Part shown: positions 32,250-44,570 of the stretch, piece by piece
Layout: each line of letters opens with the position of its first letter
Position numbering within the stretch: the first letter of the stretch is position 1
Origin: Isoetes taiwanensis
Lineage: Eukaryota > Streptophyta > Lycopodiopsida > Isoetales > Isoetaceae
Assembly (NCBI GenBank): GCA_021234155.1
Contig: JAJEKV010000028.1
Coordinates: forward strand, 4,364,567 to 4,428,566
Direction of reading: 5' to 3'
DNA length: 64,000 nt
Position numbers and translations under genes: made by a program
The notes under the pieces: model-generated
The model's input: only the letters and a program-made list of their open reading frames with translations
Database searches by the model: none
What the model was told of the DNA's origin: nothing

Positions 32250-33170
32250 AAGGGCATGGGAGAAGACTATCAGATATCTCATAAGAAATAATGCAGGTCG
32301 AAAACCGAATAAATTAGCGAATATCGCGATCAGCGAGTCAGCAAAAGCACACATTATCGCGAGCAACGGATGGTTTAGGGATGTAGCAATGTGGACCAAA
32401 GAAATGGGGATGAATCTGAGCGACCTGATAAACGAAGGCGAATGGAATGAGGACTGGGCAAACAAAGCTACACAAGCATGGCTGCAAAAACACACAGGGC
32501 CCAAGACAATTTGGCTTATGACAGTCTTCAACCCAGAACAGCGGATAGGGCAGCAGATGTATCATGATAATCTACTAGGAAAAGCCAGGAGGGATATCCT
32601 AGCAAGATTTAGGATGGGGAGCCATGACCTAAGAATTGAAAAGGACAGATGGAGGAGAGTAGAGAGAGACGATCGGATATGCAGAATCTGTGACAGAGGG
32701 GAAGTGGAGGACGAGAATCACATGCTCAATGAGTGCCCAATATATGAAGACATCAGGAACAAAGGAACAAGTACAGAAACATAAGATGGGGTCAGCCCGT
32801 ACACGCCATGATGGCAAGGACAGAAACAATGAGAGATCTGGCAGACGCAATACGGGAAATGACGACAAGGCATCGGGAGGTACATAAAGAAAAAGGGCTT
32901 CTAGTATGAGCCGCCCGGGAGGCGAATCATACCTGCCCAAAAATGCTCAGCTTAAAGCTGATTGATAACGACGCACCTCTGCACGGCCTTGAAGCCGATC
33001 CAAAGCGGGGTGCCGGTACTAATAGAAAAAAGAGGAGCCTTCAAAGGCTACAATAAAAACCAGCGTGATGTGCTAGTAGCACCCATCAGGGAGCTCGCCC
33101 ATGCTACATAAGTCCAGGGGCCTCAGGGCACAAGGGACAATAATGTATTCTATTTTATTCTATTCTATAA
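32250..33170 (+). mobile_element. 5'-truncated LINE, 3' end (unit 1)
   Basis: The open frame 32389-32784 ends with ARRDILARFRMGSHDLRIEK, RRVERDDRICRICDRGEVED and ENHMLNECPIYEDIRNK. This is the C-terminal zinc-knuckle region (CxxC...H...C) of plant/animal non-LTR retrotransposon ORF2. It continues into a 3' UTR of about 380 bases and an A/T pentamer tail (ATTCT repeats, 33145-33170). Endonuclease and RT are missing. The unit-2 copy (41530-42411) has the same end and a longer pentamer tail. Confidence 0.7.
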
Positions 33171-33929
33171 AGAAGCTGGTATTGCATGTAGTTCATTGTT
33201 TTGTAGTTTGTAATTCTATATCTAAGCTAAATATTGGCACTTACGTGTGATATATTGTATACCCATATTTGACATCGACATGTAATCATCTAGCAAACTG
33301 GTTATATGACAAGTTTATTTGCTGCAAGGATGCAAATACCAAACATAAAACACTTACCTCTTTCCAAATAATTTTTGGCTTGCTCAGAAAAATAAACAAA
33401 GCCATTGTTTAAAGCTCGTACTATGCCAATCAAAGTAACCATGGCAGACAATGGCAGAAAGTGCCGGAGGATCTTTCTAATCTAAAGAATTTTTTTTTTT
33501 TTAGAGTGGGACTTCTTTTCCTATGATCTAAACTTAGCCATCTGCAAATGAAGGCCTTGTAAATATACATACTTCATATCATGCTGAGTTCAATGTTTTA
33601 CTATTACTGCTATAAAATTGCAAGGATTTACCATAACTGCTTGGGAAACTGGTAGCATCATCATCCATATCCCAAAGATGCACACTTAATCAATCATCAT
33701 GATATTGGTGTGTTGTTGGCACGTGAAGAGCATCATTGAGACAAACCAAATACTGTGCATTTCTCAAGAAGAGACCAGAAAATGCATGAGAATATACAAA
33801 CCTGAGCTGATTTATCAAACTGTACAAACACAGCCCAAATAATCCTCCTTACACCATATGTAATATTTAAGCTTTCAACCCATATTCCTCATACATCATC
33901 CTTATGCATGTTGCAGAATTAGAGAATTC

Positions 33930-34981
33930 ATCTGACATCCTCCTGCACTATGATCTGGGTCTTTGGTTCCCCTTACATAGACTTAACTTTTGAGGGCAGT
34001 CTTGTAGGCATACTGTTGAGGAATAGGGCCCCTGAGTAGATTATATCTCAATGAGGTATTGCTCCAGTTATTCTATTATAGCACCCACCCAACTTGTTAC
34101 TACTCAAATCCAGTACTTGAAGATACTGAAGGAAACACAATTTCATATTGTGCAAAAAGGATTTCTATAAGCACAATTTCATATTATGCACAAATGATTT
34201 TATCTTTGATAATTGTGTAGTCATTGAAGTCTATGTTATGCTTATGTTGTTCAATCTAGATTCTGTGTATGAACCTGCATGGTTTTTGACAAGTGACATG
34301 TTTAGATGGCCAGAAGAAAACAAGTTGTATCGTCTTGTACATGGTCAAGAAGGGGTCAAGCCTCCATTAGACAACCACAGAAATAATGTACTTATAGGAA
34401 AAAATGTCTGATCATGTTCCACATGAGAGAATCGCGTTTAAATTATCCAGCGCAGGGAAGGGACCACTCAGCTTATTATTCTCAACATAAAGTCTGAAGA
34501 CCACTCAGCTTATTATTCTCAACATAAAGTCTGAAGACCACTCAGCTTATTATTCTCAACATAAAGCCTCTTCAGACTGATCATATTAATGAAAGAACTT
34601 GGCAGTTCAAAATTCAGAGCATTGTATGCCAAAGACAAGTAGACTAAATTGTGCAGGTCACCAAATGACTCACTAAATGACTGTGGAATTCGGCCCGTGA
34701 ACTTCTTGTTGGAAAGATCAAGCTTGATTAAATTTTTCAACCGACCTATGGTATCTGGAATCAAGCCTGACAGAGCATTTCCCGAGACATCGAGCACTCG
34801 CAACAAAGACATATTCCCAATATATGGAGACAAGTTTTTTTGAAGCCAAAGAAACATCACATGTAAAACCGCAAGTAAAATACACCGTATTCATAGAATC
34901 ACATGGATCAACCGAAAAATTCCATGAGCCAAGGCATGCATATGGTTGTATTGAGGAAGCTTCCGGGGTAGCTTTTATCAA
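33930..34981 (-). pseudogene. LRR receptor-like protein gene fragment (unit 1)
   Basis: From 34981 the frame reads LGSWNFSVDPCDSMNTVYFT and CGFTCDVSLASK, an LRR N-terminal cap (W..DPC..W.GVTC type). After a shift at a T7 run near 34833 it continues LSPYIGNMSLLRVLDVSGNA, LIPDTIGRLKNLIKLDLSN and LHNLVYLSLAYNALNFELP. Near 34130-33930 another LRR piece reads VLDLSSNKLGG. The transmembrane and kinase parts are absent. A 37-base unit is tandemly triplicated at about 34463-34570 and shifts the frame. Plant RLPs/RLKs sense ligands at the plasma membrane; this is a captured relic. Confidence 0.7.
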
Positions 34982-35339
34982 TAATTTATGCTACCTGTGC
35001 AAATTTGTGATGTCTGCGCATTCAATTAAACAGTTTTACAGCATAATTAGTATGAATTGAAGAAAAACATGAAAAAAATGGGCACTGGATTATATATCAG
35101 AAGTTGCAATGACCTTGATTTCTGCCGTCTTGAACAATCTACACTGAACTGAACAATCTACACTGAACAATGAAAGCATAAAAATGTAGATAGAAGAAAC
35201 AGATTACTATATCTTTTTTCCTTGAATATCGTTCACATCTATATTGAGATTGAAGTAACTTTATAAGAGTGAAAGAAATTTAAAAGATAAAGTTTATTTG
35301 AGCTTGGCTGCAATGTAATAGTTTAATAGCGTATTCACT

Positions 35340-35985
35340 CCAATGTGTGGATCATCTCTCGAACTGATTGCACATATAATTTTGCAATTACTTTTTCTCT
35401 CGCGAGTTCTGTACGAATCTCATTTAGCTTTGTCTGTGTTAGGTGCATGATGGGAGTGAACAAGCCTCGATCAAATTAAATCAATGCGTCACGCATTAAG
35501 ATGATATCCTTGTCAATTTGTTTGATCATTGCTATTAGATTATCGACATCCTTGTCTGTGGAACCTGGAGGGTCTTTGGCAGCTACTTCCTCCGCAGTTA
35601 GTGGCTTGGGTTCAGCAACTTCCTGGAACAGAGGTAAATGGGAATATTTCTAATTAAGTAGAAGTATTTAATGGTTTGAGTGTTTGAATACATTTATCTC
35701 GTTAACCTTTTACCTCTGCTGACTGTATTACTCTTATACTTGGGCCCTGAGGCACATACTTCGGTAAGAAAGAAAAAGTTTAGGAATTAATGTTATTTCA
35801 AGGGTATGAAGAATACAAACCCCTATGACGGACCAATGTAACCTCTTGTTTGAAGGCATAGTTGAGGACATAGCTCCTGATGATTATGTGATGTTAACAG
35901 TAAGCTTGAAGACGCTTGGACTAACTTGTGAGTTAATGATGATCCTGGCGCTTTTGTTGTTGTGAGCTTCAGGCGAGTTCACATA
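35340..35985 (-). pseudogene. Inverted copy of the unknown exon plus upstream exon (unit 1)
   Basis: The minus strand repeats 30740-31432 with divergence. It keeps an upstream exon-like KYVPQGPSIRVIQSAE ending at a GTAAAA donor-like site, then EVAEPKPLTAEEVAAKDPPG and LIAMIKQIDKD, and then a stop where the forward copy reads through. The two arms form an inverted repeat of roughly 650 bp around about 3.9 kb. Confidence 0.5.
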
Positions 35986-36189
35986 AAATAAAAGCAGTGT
36001 AGGAAGTTAGCCCGGCCATGTCATCACGCAGAAACGGTATTGGCGCTGGTTGCTGGATCGTTTTAGGGTTGGGAGTTTAACTATTGACTATTATAATAGT
36101 AATAACTATTGACTATTTTATATAACCTTATTAATAACAAGGTTCCAACTTTAGTCCAAGAGCACTACGCCAACTTGCTTCTTATATGA

Positions 36190-36426
36190 CTATTTAAGTT
36201 TCTCGCTATCACTTTGCTTATGGTTAATCCCCTTTTTGGGACGAACTCTTTTGCAAACTTCTGCCCTGTCCCCAACATTTCCAAAGACTAAATTATTATC
36301 TACAAGAAACTTATCGCGGACGTTTCTGTTCCCCTTGGCTGCTGCGAAAATGACATGGTCGCAAAGCTTCGGGTGCAGCATAGAATTATGTTGCATGGTT
36401 GCCCTAGGTTGTTCGTTGCCCAACAT
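36190..36426 (-). pseudogene. Unrecognised ORF fragment (unit 1)
   Basis: Reads DHVIFAAAKGNRNVRDKFLV and ends AEVCKRVRPKKGINHKQSDS before the stop. It is basic and has no family match. The unit-2 counterpart (45420-45660) is changed at CTG/CAG positions and does not keep the frame. Confidence 0.3.
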
Positions 36427-36969
36427 CTTGGGTTACCTAGGTGCACAAAGCATAATGCCTAACGTGTTGCCATAGGGGTACATGAAATAATGTCTACTAG
36501 GTATAGGCATCGACATTTTCTAAATGAGTAATTTAGCTTGTAATGGTTCAATATCATGGAGTAAAAACATGAGCATCCGATAAGCGGGTTGTTCAGCAAC
36601 ACCCATACCCATTTAGGGAGTCAAACCTGTTGGAACTTGATGTCTGTTGTCGATTTGGCAGACCGACTTGAATGCCATCTCGTCACTGCCACATAGGCAA
36701 TTATATTTTAGAACTTTGAAAATCTCATTGCAATCATAATGTGCTTACAAAACAGGAGATCCAAATGTCATTAGTAATTGCCCATTTGACGGAATCATCC
36801 AAACTTGGATGGACCTTTTGTGGTTTTGAGAAAATCTAGAGTTGCAGAGTCCCAATGTTGGGTGTACCTTGGCGAATAAGGGCGAGCAGTAAGGTACTTC
36901 AATAGATCATAAGGTCCTAACAAAAAAAACACTTAAGAGAATCCAATTCAATGTAGGGTTTGCAACTAT

Positions 36970-37185
36970 GTAAAGGAAATGGTCGCTTCCTTTTCTTGCA
37001 AGCTCGGTTATTTCCGTGGTCCTGTTTGTAGTTACAACTCTCGGTCTAGGGGCGTCATCATACGGGGCAAGGTCTTCGGTTCTCGCAATTGTTTCTCAGC
37101 GGTGCAAAGGGATTCGGCAGATATGTATGTGGAATCTAAACTACTCGGTTGCCCCTTCTGGGGTTCAAAGCACCTCTTAGGTTAG
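36970..37185 (+). pseudogene. Signal-anchor N-terminus fragment, possibly GT14-like (unit 1, corrupted)
   Basis: Counterpart of the intact open frame at 46206-46487, but the ATG is followed by a stop (ATGTAAAGG versus ATGGAAAGG) and the frame is broken by CTG/CAG-site differences. Confidence 0.35.
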
Positions 37186-38193
37186 CCTATTTGTTTCCAA
37201 GATCCATTGCAGATTTAGATGCTTATGCGTTTCTTTTGCAATCTTTGTAGAATCTAGAATTTTGTTCAACAATCAAACAACAGGGGACTGGCCGTACTCT
37301 AGCGGTTTAAGAGCACTAAAAGCATGGCGTAAAGAGCTCCGAATGTTCGATTTCAATCGGCGACTAAATTTCATGTTGTACTTTCCAAGTCGCCTCGGTG
37401 GCTCTTTGGCATAACGCTTGAGCTCTTGGTTCCCCATTACACTCTAAACAAAAAGCGGGACCTTATTGCATATATGCGTTCGATTGGCCTTTTATGATTC
37501 TAAAGGTTCCTTTGATTTTCAGTTCTTATGGCGGATAATAGTGCTCCAGTTTAGACCGTGCATACCGATCGGCCGGTTTGGCAAGCGAGAGAAAACGAAC
37601 TAGAGAAGCGAACACGCGATATGGGATGGCGGCAAGTGCGGTAATTCTTACGCCATGTTTGATTCTCAAGGCTGATTTTTTTTTTTCTAAATTGTGCTTG
37701 ACCCAAAGGAGGCTGGAGGACCGATTTACGAATTCGAGCTCTCGCAAAACCGGATTGGGCCCAATCCAGTAACTTGAAGCTTTCTCATTCATGGCCCTCT
37801 CGTGACAAATTTGCAAACGCACACTAAATCATTTTCGGCATTGACTTCCTATTCAATAAATGTAAATTTAATTGCACCGACATATAGCATGGGCGTAAGG
37901 CCGTATATCCATTCCAAGGCTGCAAAATCTTTACCTCATCATGGCGACCTTGATTTTCAGGACTATATCGGTTTGGCGGTTATCGCGGGCACGTGTGTAT
38001 TTGAAGGTTTTTCTTTTGTTGGAATTAGAAAATGCAATGGACACATATTAATGTCGGGGCCAGTGGTCGTGCTTTCGGCCAGAAAAAAATACTTCCTATT
38101 TTTAAGAAAACGAAATGTTCTTTGCTTTTTATATATGGTATGAAAGAGCGTCGCCAAGTAAACACATCACTTGATGTACTATTCGTTTGCGTT

Positions 38194-38325
38194 TTAGTCT
38201 TCTTCAACGTCTTGGTCATCTAAGTTTCTTTTTCTAGGACGCCCCCTTTTTCTCGGTTCCTCACTCAGCATTTCGCTGCTAATGTTACTACAATCTGTCG
38301 CTATGCTTGACACTCTATTCCAGAA
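38194..38325 (-). pseudogene. AT-hook C-terminal fragment (unit 1)
   Basis: The minus strand reads RVSSIATDCSNISSEMLSEE then PRKRGRPRKRNLDDQDVEED and a stop. PRKRGRPRKR is a canonical AT-hook (RGRP core), which binds the minor groove of AT-rich DNA. It looks like the last exon of a nuclear protein. The unit-2 copy is at 47424-47555. Confidence 0.5.
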
Positions 38326-38943
38326 TGGGATCAATTTAAGTATATATATCATCTTATACTTCTACGGAGAACAAAAAACTCTAAACTATACATCAAAATA
38401 GGCAATTTACTCTTACAGACATGCACAAAGCAAAGAAAATCAAATCCTTACTTGGGATCGCTCCTTCCTTTTCCAATTATCCCTTTGTCCTCCCTCGATA
38501 GAACAACGGGCTGCTTCACGGTCTACTTGGCCAGTCATGCTTGTAAATTACAATATATCTCTAGAGGAATCTATTAAACGGGGACATATCATGTTGAGCA
38601 TGATTATTCCAGGTTTTCAATTTTGCCACTCATTAACAAATTTCTCATATATATGCATGAAATCTTATAGTGATTGACTAATGAATGTTGGGCATTAATG
38701 GGATTGAGGTCGAAGGTTGAAGGATGGCCAAAAGAGGGACAAGATCGGGGAAGAACATGTCACAACATGGAAAAGGACGCCAAACTGTCAAACTAAGCAG
38801 GGAGAAGCCCCTTCCCTGCCTGGCATCAAAGAAAGTGAGTCAAGGGAACTGCTGAGAGAGGAGCCTTTGTCTGTTTTCATGCGAGCCCTTATTCGAGAAT
38901 ATGAATTTATTACTCTTTAGCTATTTCTAAATTATAAAGACAA

Positions 38944-38971
38944 CTAGAAAAAGTGCCCAGCGTTGCTGGGC
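38944..38971 (-). mobile_element. Helitron-type 3' end (unit 2, outer)
   Basis: Duplicate of 29721-29748, identical hairpin and CTAG terminus. Confidence 0.65.
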
Positions 38972-39354
38972 TTTTTGTTGGGATTAATTCGAGTAATATG
39001 CTTGTTCAAGATTCCTATTATGCTTTGATAAGATAAGAAAAGAAGCATAGACCGTATTAATAAGTTAATTGTCTATCATGCTTTGTTTAAAGGTGTTTTT
39101 AATTTCAACATGTGGAAGCAGTTGTTTATTTGTATATTATGGGTGCTCATAGTCGAAAGGGATATGGGGCAATGAGTAAACAAGAAGTCTATCCAAGAAG
39201 TCTATTTCCAGGGAAAAGGATGATCTTCTGATTTTCCAGTAACTGGAGGAGACTTAATCTGGTTAAGTGCGTTAAGGACAATGTCCATTTCCACTGTTTT
39301 CCTGTCTGCTTTTCTAGTGGATATTAAATCTTATTGTGTTATTTTCTTAAGGCA

Positions 39355-39535
39355 ATGAACTTGACTTTAAGTTTACTTATTTGTACAGGTTTATTTCGAG
39401 AGGATCCATTTGTGATTCTTTGGTTTGATAGACGTATCATTTATGAGGTAACCCATTTGGTGGAGAGTACTCTGGAAGCATTCAAAAATGGCTTTTATGT
39501 TACCAGTAACCCCTTCGCGAAAAAAAAAAAAAAAA
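39355..39535 (+). pseudogene. Captured exon fragment of unknown gene (unit 2)
   Basis: Same as 30130-30345, with a shorter A run (16 bases, 39520-39535). Confidence 0.4.
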
Positions 39536-40369
39536 GAGGGTGTTTTAAGTATGTTTGAAGTCTGGATTTGAATGCTAGAGTTTTTAATAGGAAAGTTTTT
39601 AAGTTGAGATGGAAAATTATCTTAATTGTTGGGCACTTTTTTGTATGCATCTTGGTCTGCCCTAATCTTGGTAGGACCCTTGTCTCACCTATGGGTTTAA
39701 CCTATAGTTTTTTCAAGTATAAGTGAACATTTTTCATAGCCAATAGTTAGTTATTCATTGTTTGAACAATATTTATTCATGTTTGGTTAGACTTTAACAT
39801 TAACATTAATTTATCAATGGTTATGCTTCGAAACCTTAAAATGATTCAGCGACAAGCGGGAGGAGCTAACTGTTTTCGGAACTGTTTTATCTGGGCATGT
39901 TGATAGTTGTAACAGCCACTGCATATCAGAAGTCGGAAGCGGCAGAAGCGGCTGATGTGAAGTCGCCTAAGTAAAGCTCGGAGCAACAAAAGGGCGAAGA
40001 TCATCTGTAATAGAGAGGTTAGTTGAATTGTCAGTCATTTGTAGTTGGCAATTTGGGATTGTAAACTTGCGATATCTCAAGTTTAATGTTACCATTGGTA
40101 ACCATTAGGAGATATGTCCTCAACTATCGAACAAAAGATTTCACTGGTCGGTCATAGGGGTCTGTATCCTTTGTACCTCTCAAATAAGTTTAATTTCTCA
40201 ATACCTGATTAAACTTTTTGTTTATTACTGACGTATCTGCCTCAGGGCCCAAGTATAAAAGTTATGCAGTCAGCAGACGTAAAAAGTTAACAATATAAAT
40301 GCCTTGAATCACTCAATCCATTAAATATTTCTACCTAATTAGGAATATTGCCATTTACCTCTATTCCAG

Positions 40370-40669
40370 GAAGCTGCTGCACCCAAGCCACTAACTGCGG
40401 AGGAAGTAGCTGCTAAAGACCATCCAGGTTCCACAGACAAGGATGTGAATAATCTAATAGCAATTATCAAACAAATTGACAAGGATATGATTTTGATGCG
40501 AGATGCATTGATTGAGTTTGATCAAGGCTTGTTCACTCCAACCATGCACATAACACAGACAAAGCTAGATGAGATTCGTACAGAACTCGCGAGAGAAAAA
40601 GTGATTGCAAAATTACATGTCCAATCAGTGCGAGAGATGATCCACACATTGGAGTGCACACGCTATTAA
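40370..40669 (+). pseudogene. Captured last exon of an unknown gene (unit 2, forward copy)
   Basis: Duplicate of 31140-31432 with an intact acceptor and open frame to TAA. Confidence 0.45.
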
Positions 40670-40846
40670 ACTATTACAGTCTGCATGTTGTTTGTACACT
40701 TCTATTATGTTGAACACTATGAGTTATGAATTTATTTTGTTGACATAATAATCCAGATCTTGATGATTTCTTGAAAGATATTGAAGGAAAACTCCTGTTT
40801 TATGTTGCTAGACTATTCTCCAAAGTTATAGTGTGTAAAGAATATT

Positions 40847-41149
40847 TTGGATGAGTTTATTGTAGAACTTAAGACAGTAACTACATATGAGATCTGTTTG
40901 GCTATATTAGAGTTGCTGTGCATTAGAAATGAAGGTCGAAATGCAGTTTGCATTCATGGCCTAGCTGTTCCTGCTATTGTTAAATTGGTAGCTGGTTTTT
41001 CCAGCAAACGTACAGAGCATGCTATCAGCTGTCTCACAGCAGTAGCTTCTGCTGTTACTTTTGGTCCTCTGCTATTTGTTTATATAATGAACAAATTTTA
41101 TATTGCACTTAGTTGTCAAATTACTGCTTTTCCTAATTGCAGCATTTAA
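40847..41149 (+). pseudogene. PUB-type armadillo-repeat fragment (unit 2)
   Basis: Open copy of the fragment at 31603-31908. It stops just before the inner Helitron end at 41160. Confidence 0.5.
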
Positions 41150-41159
41150 AAATTAAACA

Positions 41160-41187
41160 CTAGAAAAAATGCCCAGCGTTGCTGGGC
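41160..41187 (-). mobile_element. Helitron-type 3' end (unit 2, inner)
   Basis: Duplicate of 31920-31947, but here the stem is GCCCAGC/GCTGGGC. The two unit copies therefore differ at both paired positions of the stem. Confidence 0.65.
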
Positions 41188-41529
41188 TTTTCATCGGGAT
41201 TATTCCAAAATTAATAGTTATGGCTAAGATCGTCCTTATAAACCGTTATATTTATTGAGCTTAGAGTTTTGAAATGTTCATAGAAATTGTCTTGCATTTC
41301 TAATGCATTTGCCAGGCTTTAACAATAATAACTTATGTTGGGGATATCGACAAAAAGAAAAGAGTCATTGAATAACCCTCATAATGTATGCCTAGCTAAA
41401 ATTAATGGAATGAGGATGATATTTATGTTCAAGAAAACACGCATGGTTAAGAAAGTGTATCGTACTCAATGATATAAAGAATAAGCAATAAGGGCATGGG
41501 AGAAGACTATCAGATATCTCATAAGAAAT

Positions 41530-42411
41530 AATGCAGGTGGAAAACCGAATAAATTAGCGAATATCGCGATCAGCGAGTCAGCAAAAGCACACATTATCGC
41601 GAGCAACGGATGGTTTAGGGATGTAGCAATGTGGACCAGAGAAATGGGGATAAATCTGAACGACCTGATAAACGAAGGCGAATGGAATGAGGATTGGGCA
41701 AACAAAGCTACAAGCATGGTACGCAAAACACACGGGGGCCCAAGACAATTTGGCTTATGGCAGGTCTTCAACCCGAAAAATGAGGATAGGGGCCAGATGT
41801 ATCATGATAATCTACTAGGAAAAGCCAGGAGGGATATCCTAGCAAGATTTAGGATGGGGAGCCATGACCTAAGAATTGAAAAGGACAGATGGAGGAGAGT
41901 AGAGAGAGACGATCGGATATGCAGAATCTGTGACAGAGGGGAAGTGGAGGACGAGAATCACATGCTCAATGAGTGCCCAATATATGAAGACATCAGGAAC
42001 AAAGGAACAAGTACAGAAACATAAGATGGGGTCAGCCCGTACACGCCATGATGGCAAGGACAGAAACAATGAGAGATCTGGCAGACGCAATACGGGAAAT
42101 GACGACAAGGCATCGGGAGGTACATAAAGAAAAAGGGCTTCTAGTATGAGCCGCCCGGGAGGCGAATCATACCTGCCCAAAAATGCTAAGCTTAAAGCTG
42201 ATTGATAACGACGCACCTCTGCACGGCCTTGAAGCCGATCCAAAGCGGGGTGCCGGTACTAATAGAAAAAAGAGGAGCCTTCAAAGGCTACAATAAAAAC
42301 CAGCGTGATGTGCTAGTAGCACCCATCAGGGAGCTCGCCCATGCTACATAAGTCCAGGGGCCTCAGGGCACAAGGGACAATGTATTCTATTCTATTCTAT
42401 TCTATTCTATA
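41530..42411 (+). mobile_element. 5'-truncated LINE, 3' end (unit 2)
   Basis: Duplicate of the unit-1 LINE end, with several indels near 41710-41790 that change about 30 residues (QAWLQKHTGPK versus SMVRKTHGGPR) before the frames re-converge. The tail is five uniform ATTCT units. Confidence 0.7.
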
Positions 42412-43169
42412 AAGAAGCTGGTATTGCATGTAGTTCATTGTTTTGTAGTTTGTAATTCTATATCTAAGCTAAATATTGGCACTTACGTGTGATATATTGT
42501 ATACCCATATTTGACATCGACATGTAATCATCTAGCAAACTGGTTATATGACAAGTTTATTTGCTGCAAGGATGCAAATACCAAACATAAAACACTTACC
42601 TCTTTCCAAATAATTTTTGGCTTGCTCAGAAAAATAAACAAAGCCATTGTTTAAAGCTCGTACTATGCCAATCAAAGTAACCATGGCAGACAATGGCAGA
42701 AAGTGCCGGAGGATCTTTCTAATCTAAAGAATTTTTTTTTTTTTTAGAGTGGGACTTCTTTTCCTATGATCTAAACTTAGCCATCTGCAAATGAAGGCCT
42801 TGTAAATATACATACTTCATATCATGCTGAGTTCAATGTTTTACTATTACTGCTATAAAATTGCAAGGATTTACCATAACTGCTTGGGAAACTGGTAGCA
42901 TCATCATCCATATCCCAAAGATGCACACTTAATCAATCATCATGATATTGGTGTGTTGTTGGCACGTGAAGAGCATCATTGAGACAAACCAAATACTGTG
43001 CATTTCTCAAGAAGAGACCAGAAAATGCATGAGAATATACAAACCTGAGCTGATTTATCAAACTGTACAAACACAGCCCAAATAATCCTCCTTACACCAT
43101 ATGTAATATTTAAGCTTTCAACCCATATTCCTCATACATCATCCTTATGCATGTTGCAGAATTAGAGAA

Positions 43170-44228
43170 TTCATACAGCATCCTCCTGCACTATGATCTG
43201 GGTCTTTGGTTCCCCTTACATAGACTTAACTTTTGAGGGCAGTCTTGTAGGCATACTGTTGAGGAATAGGGCCCCTGAGTAGATTATATCTCAATGAGGT
43301 ATTGCTCCAGTTATTCTATTATAGCACCCACCCAACTTGTTACTACTCAAATCCAGTACTTGAAGATACTGAAGGAAACACAATTTCATATTGTGCAAAA
43401 AGGATTTCTATAAGCACAATTTCATATTATGCACAAATGATTTTATCTTTGATAATTGTGTAGTCATTGAAGTCTATGTTATGCTTATGGTGTTCAATCT
43501 AGATTCTGTGTATGAACCTGCATGGTTTTTGACAAGTGACATGTTTAGATGGCCAGAAGAAAACAAGTTGTATCGTCCAGCTTGTACATGGTCAAGAAGG
43601 GGTCAAGCCTCCATTAGACAACCACAGAAATAATGTACTTATAGGAAAAAATGTCTGATCATGTTCCACATGAGAGAATCGCGTTTAAATTATCCAGCGC
43701 AGGGAAGGGACCACTCAGCTTATTATTCTCAACATAAAGTCTGAAGACCACTCAGCTTATTATTCTCAACATAAAGTCTGAAGACCACTCAGCTTATTAT
43801 TCTCAACATAAAGCCTCTTCAGACTGATCATATTAATGAAAGAACTTGGCAGTTCAAAATTCAGAGCATTGTATGCCAAAGACAAGTAGACTAAATTGTG
43901 CAGGTCACCAAATGACTCACTAAATGACTGTGGAATTCGGCCCGTGAACTTCTTGTTGGAAAGATCAAGCTTGATTAAATTTTTCAACCGACCTATGGTA
44001 TCTGGAATCAAGCCTGACAGAGCATTTCCCGAGACATCGAGCACTCGCAACAAAGACATATTCCCAATATATGGAGACAAGTTTTTTTGAAGCCAAAGAA
44101 ACATCACATGTAAAACCGCAAGTAAAATACACCGTATTCATAGAATCACATGGATCAACCGAAAAATTCCATGAGCCAAGGCATGCATATGGTTGTATTG
44201 AGAAAGCTTCCGGGGTAGCTTTTATCAA
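43170..44228 (-). pseudogene. LRR receptor-like protein gene fragment (unit 2)
   Basis: Duplicate of 33930-34981, including the triplicated 37-base unit (about 43710-43817) and the T7 frameshift. Confidence 0.7.
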
Positions 44229-44570
44229 TAATTTATGCTACCTGTGCAAATTTGTGATGTCTGCGCATTCAATTAAACAGTTTTACAGCATAATTAGTAT
44301 GAATTGAAGAAAAACATGAAAAAAATGGGCACTGGATTATATATCAGAAGTTGCAATGACCTTGATTTCTGCCGTCTTGAACAATCTACACTGAACTGAA
44401 CAATCTACACTGAACAATGAAAGCATAAAAATGTAGATAGAAGAAACAGATTACTATATCTTTTTTCCTTGAATATCGTTCACATCTATATTGAGATTGA
44501 AGTAACTTTATAAGAGTGAAAGAAATTTAAAAGATAAAGTTTATTTGAGCTTGGCTGCAATGTAATAGTT

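Larger units (their letters stand above)
29281..38503. repeat. Tandem duplication unit 1 (9223 bp)
   Basis: From CAACGGGCTGCTTCACGG (within tnp2) to CCTCCCTCGATAGAA. The next base starts unit 2 with the same CAACGGGCTGC. The junctions at 29280, 38503 and 47733 share ACAAC. The outer left junction is ancestral because it keeps the tnp2 reading frame. Homology to unit 2 is near-complete, with a few small indels and one more divergent 2-kb section. Confidence 0.95.

Noticed and set aside
32226-32940. Minus-strand ORFs over the LINE end (and their unit-2 copies)
   Set aside because: They are antisense to the recognisable zinc-knuckle frame and have no motifs.
34649-35060. Plus-strand ORFs over the LRR fragments
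   Set aside because: The opposite strand carries clear LRR consensus, so these are shadows.
37802-38143. 113-residue plus-strand ORF in unit 1
   Set aside because: The unit-2 counterpart does not preserve the frame, and the stretch lies in the CHG-divergent zone, so it is unreliable.
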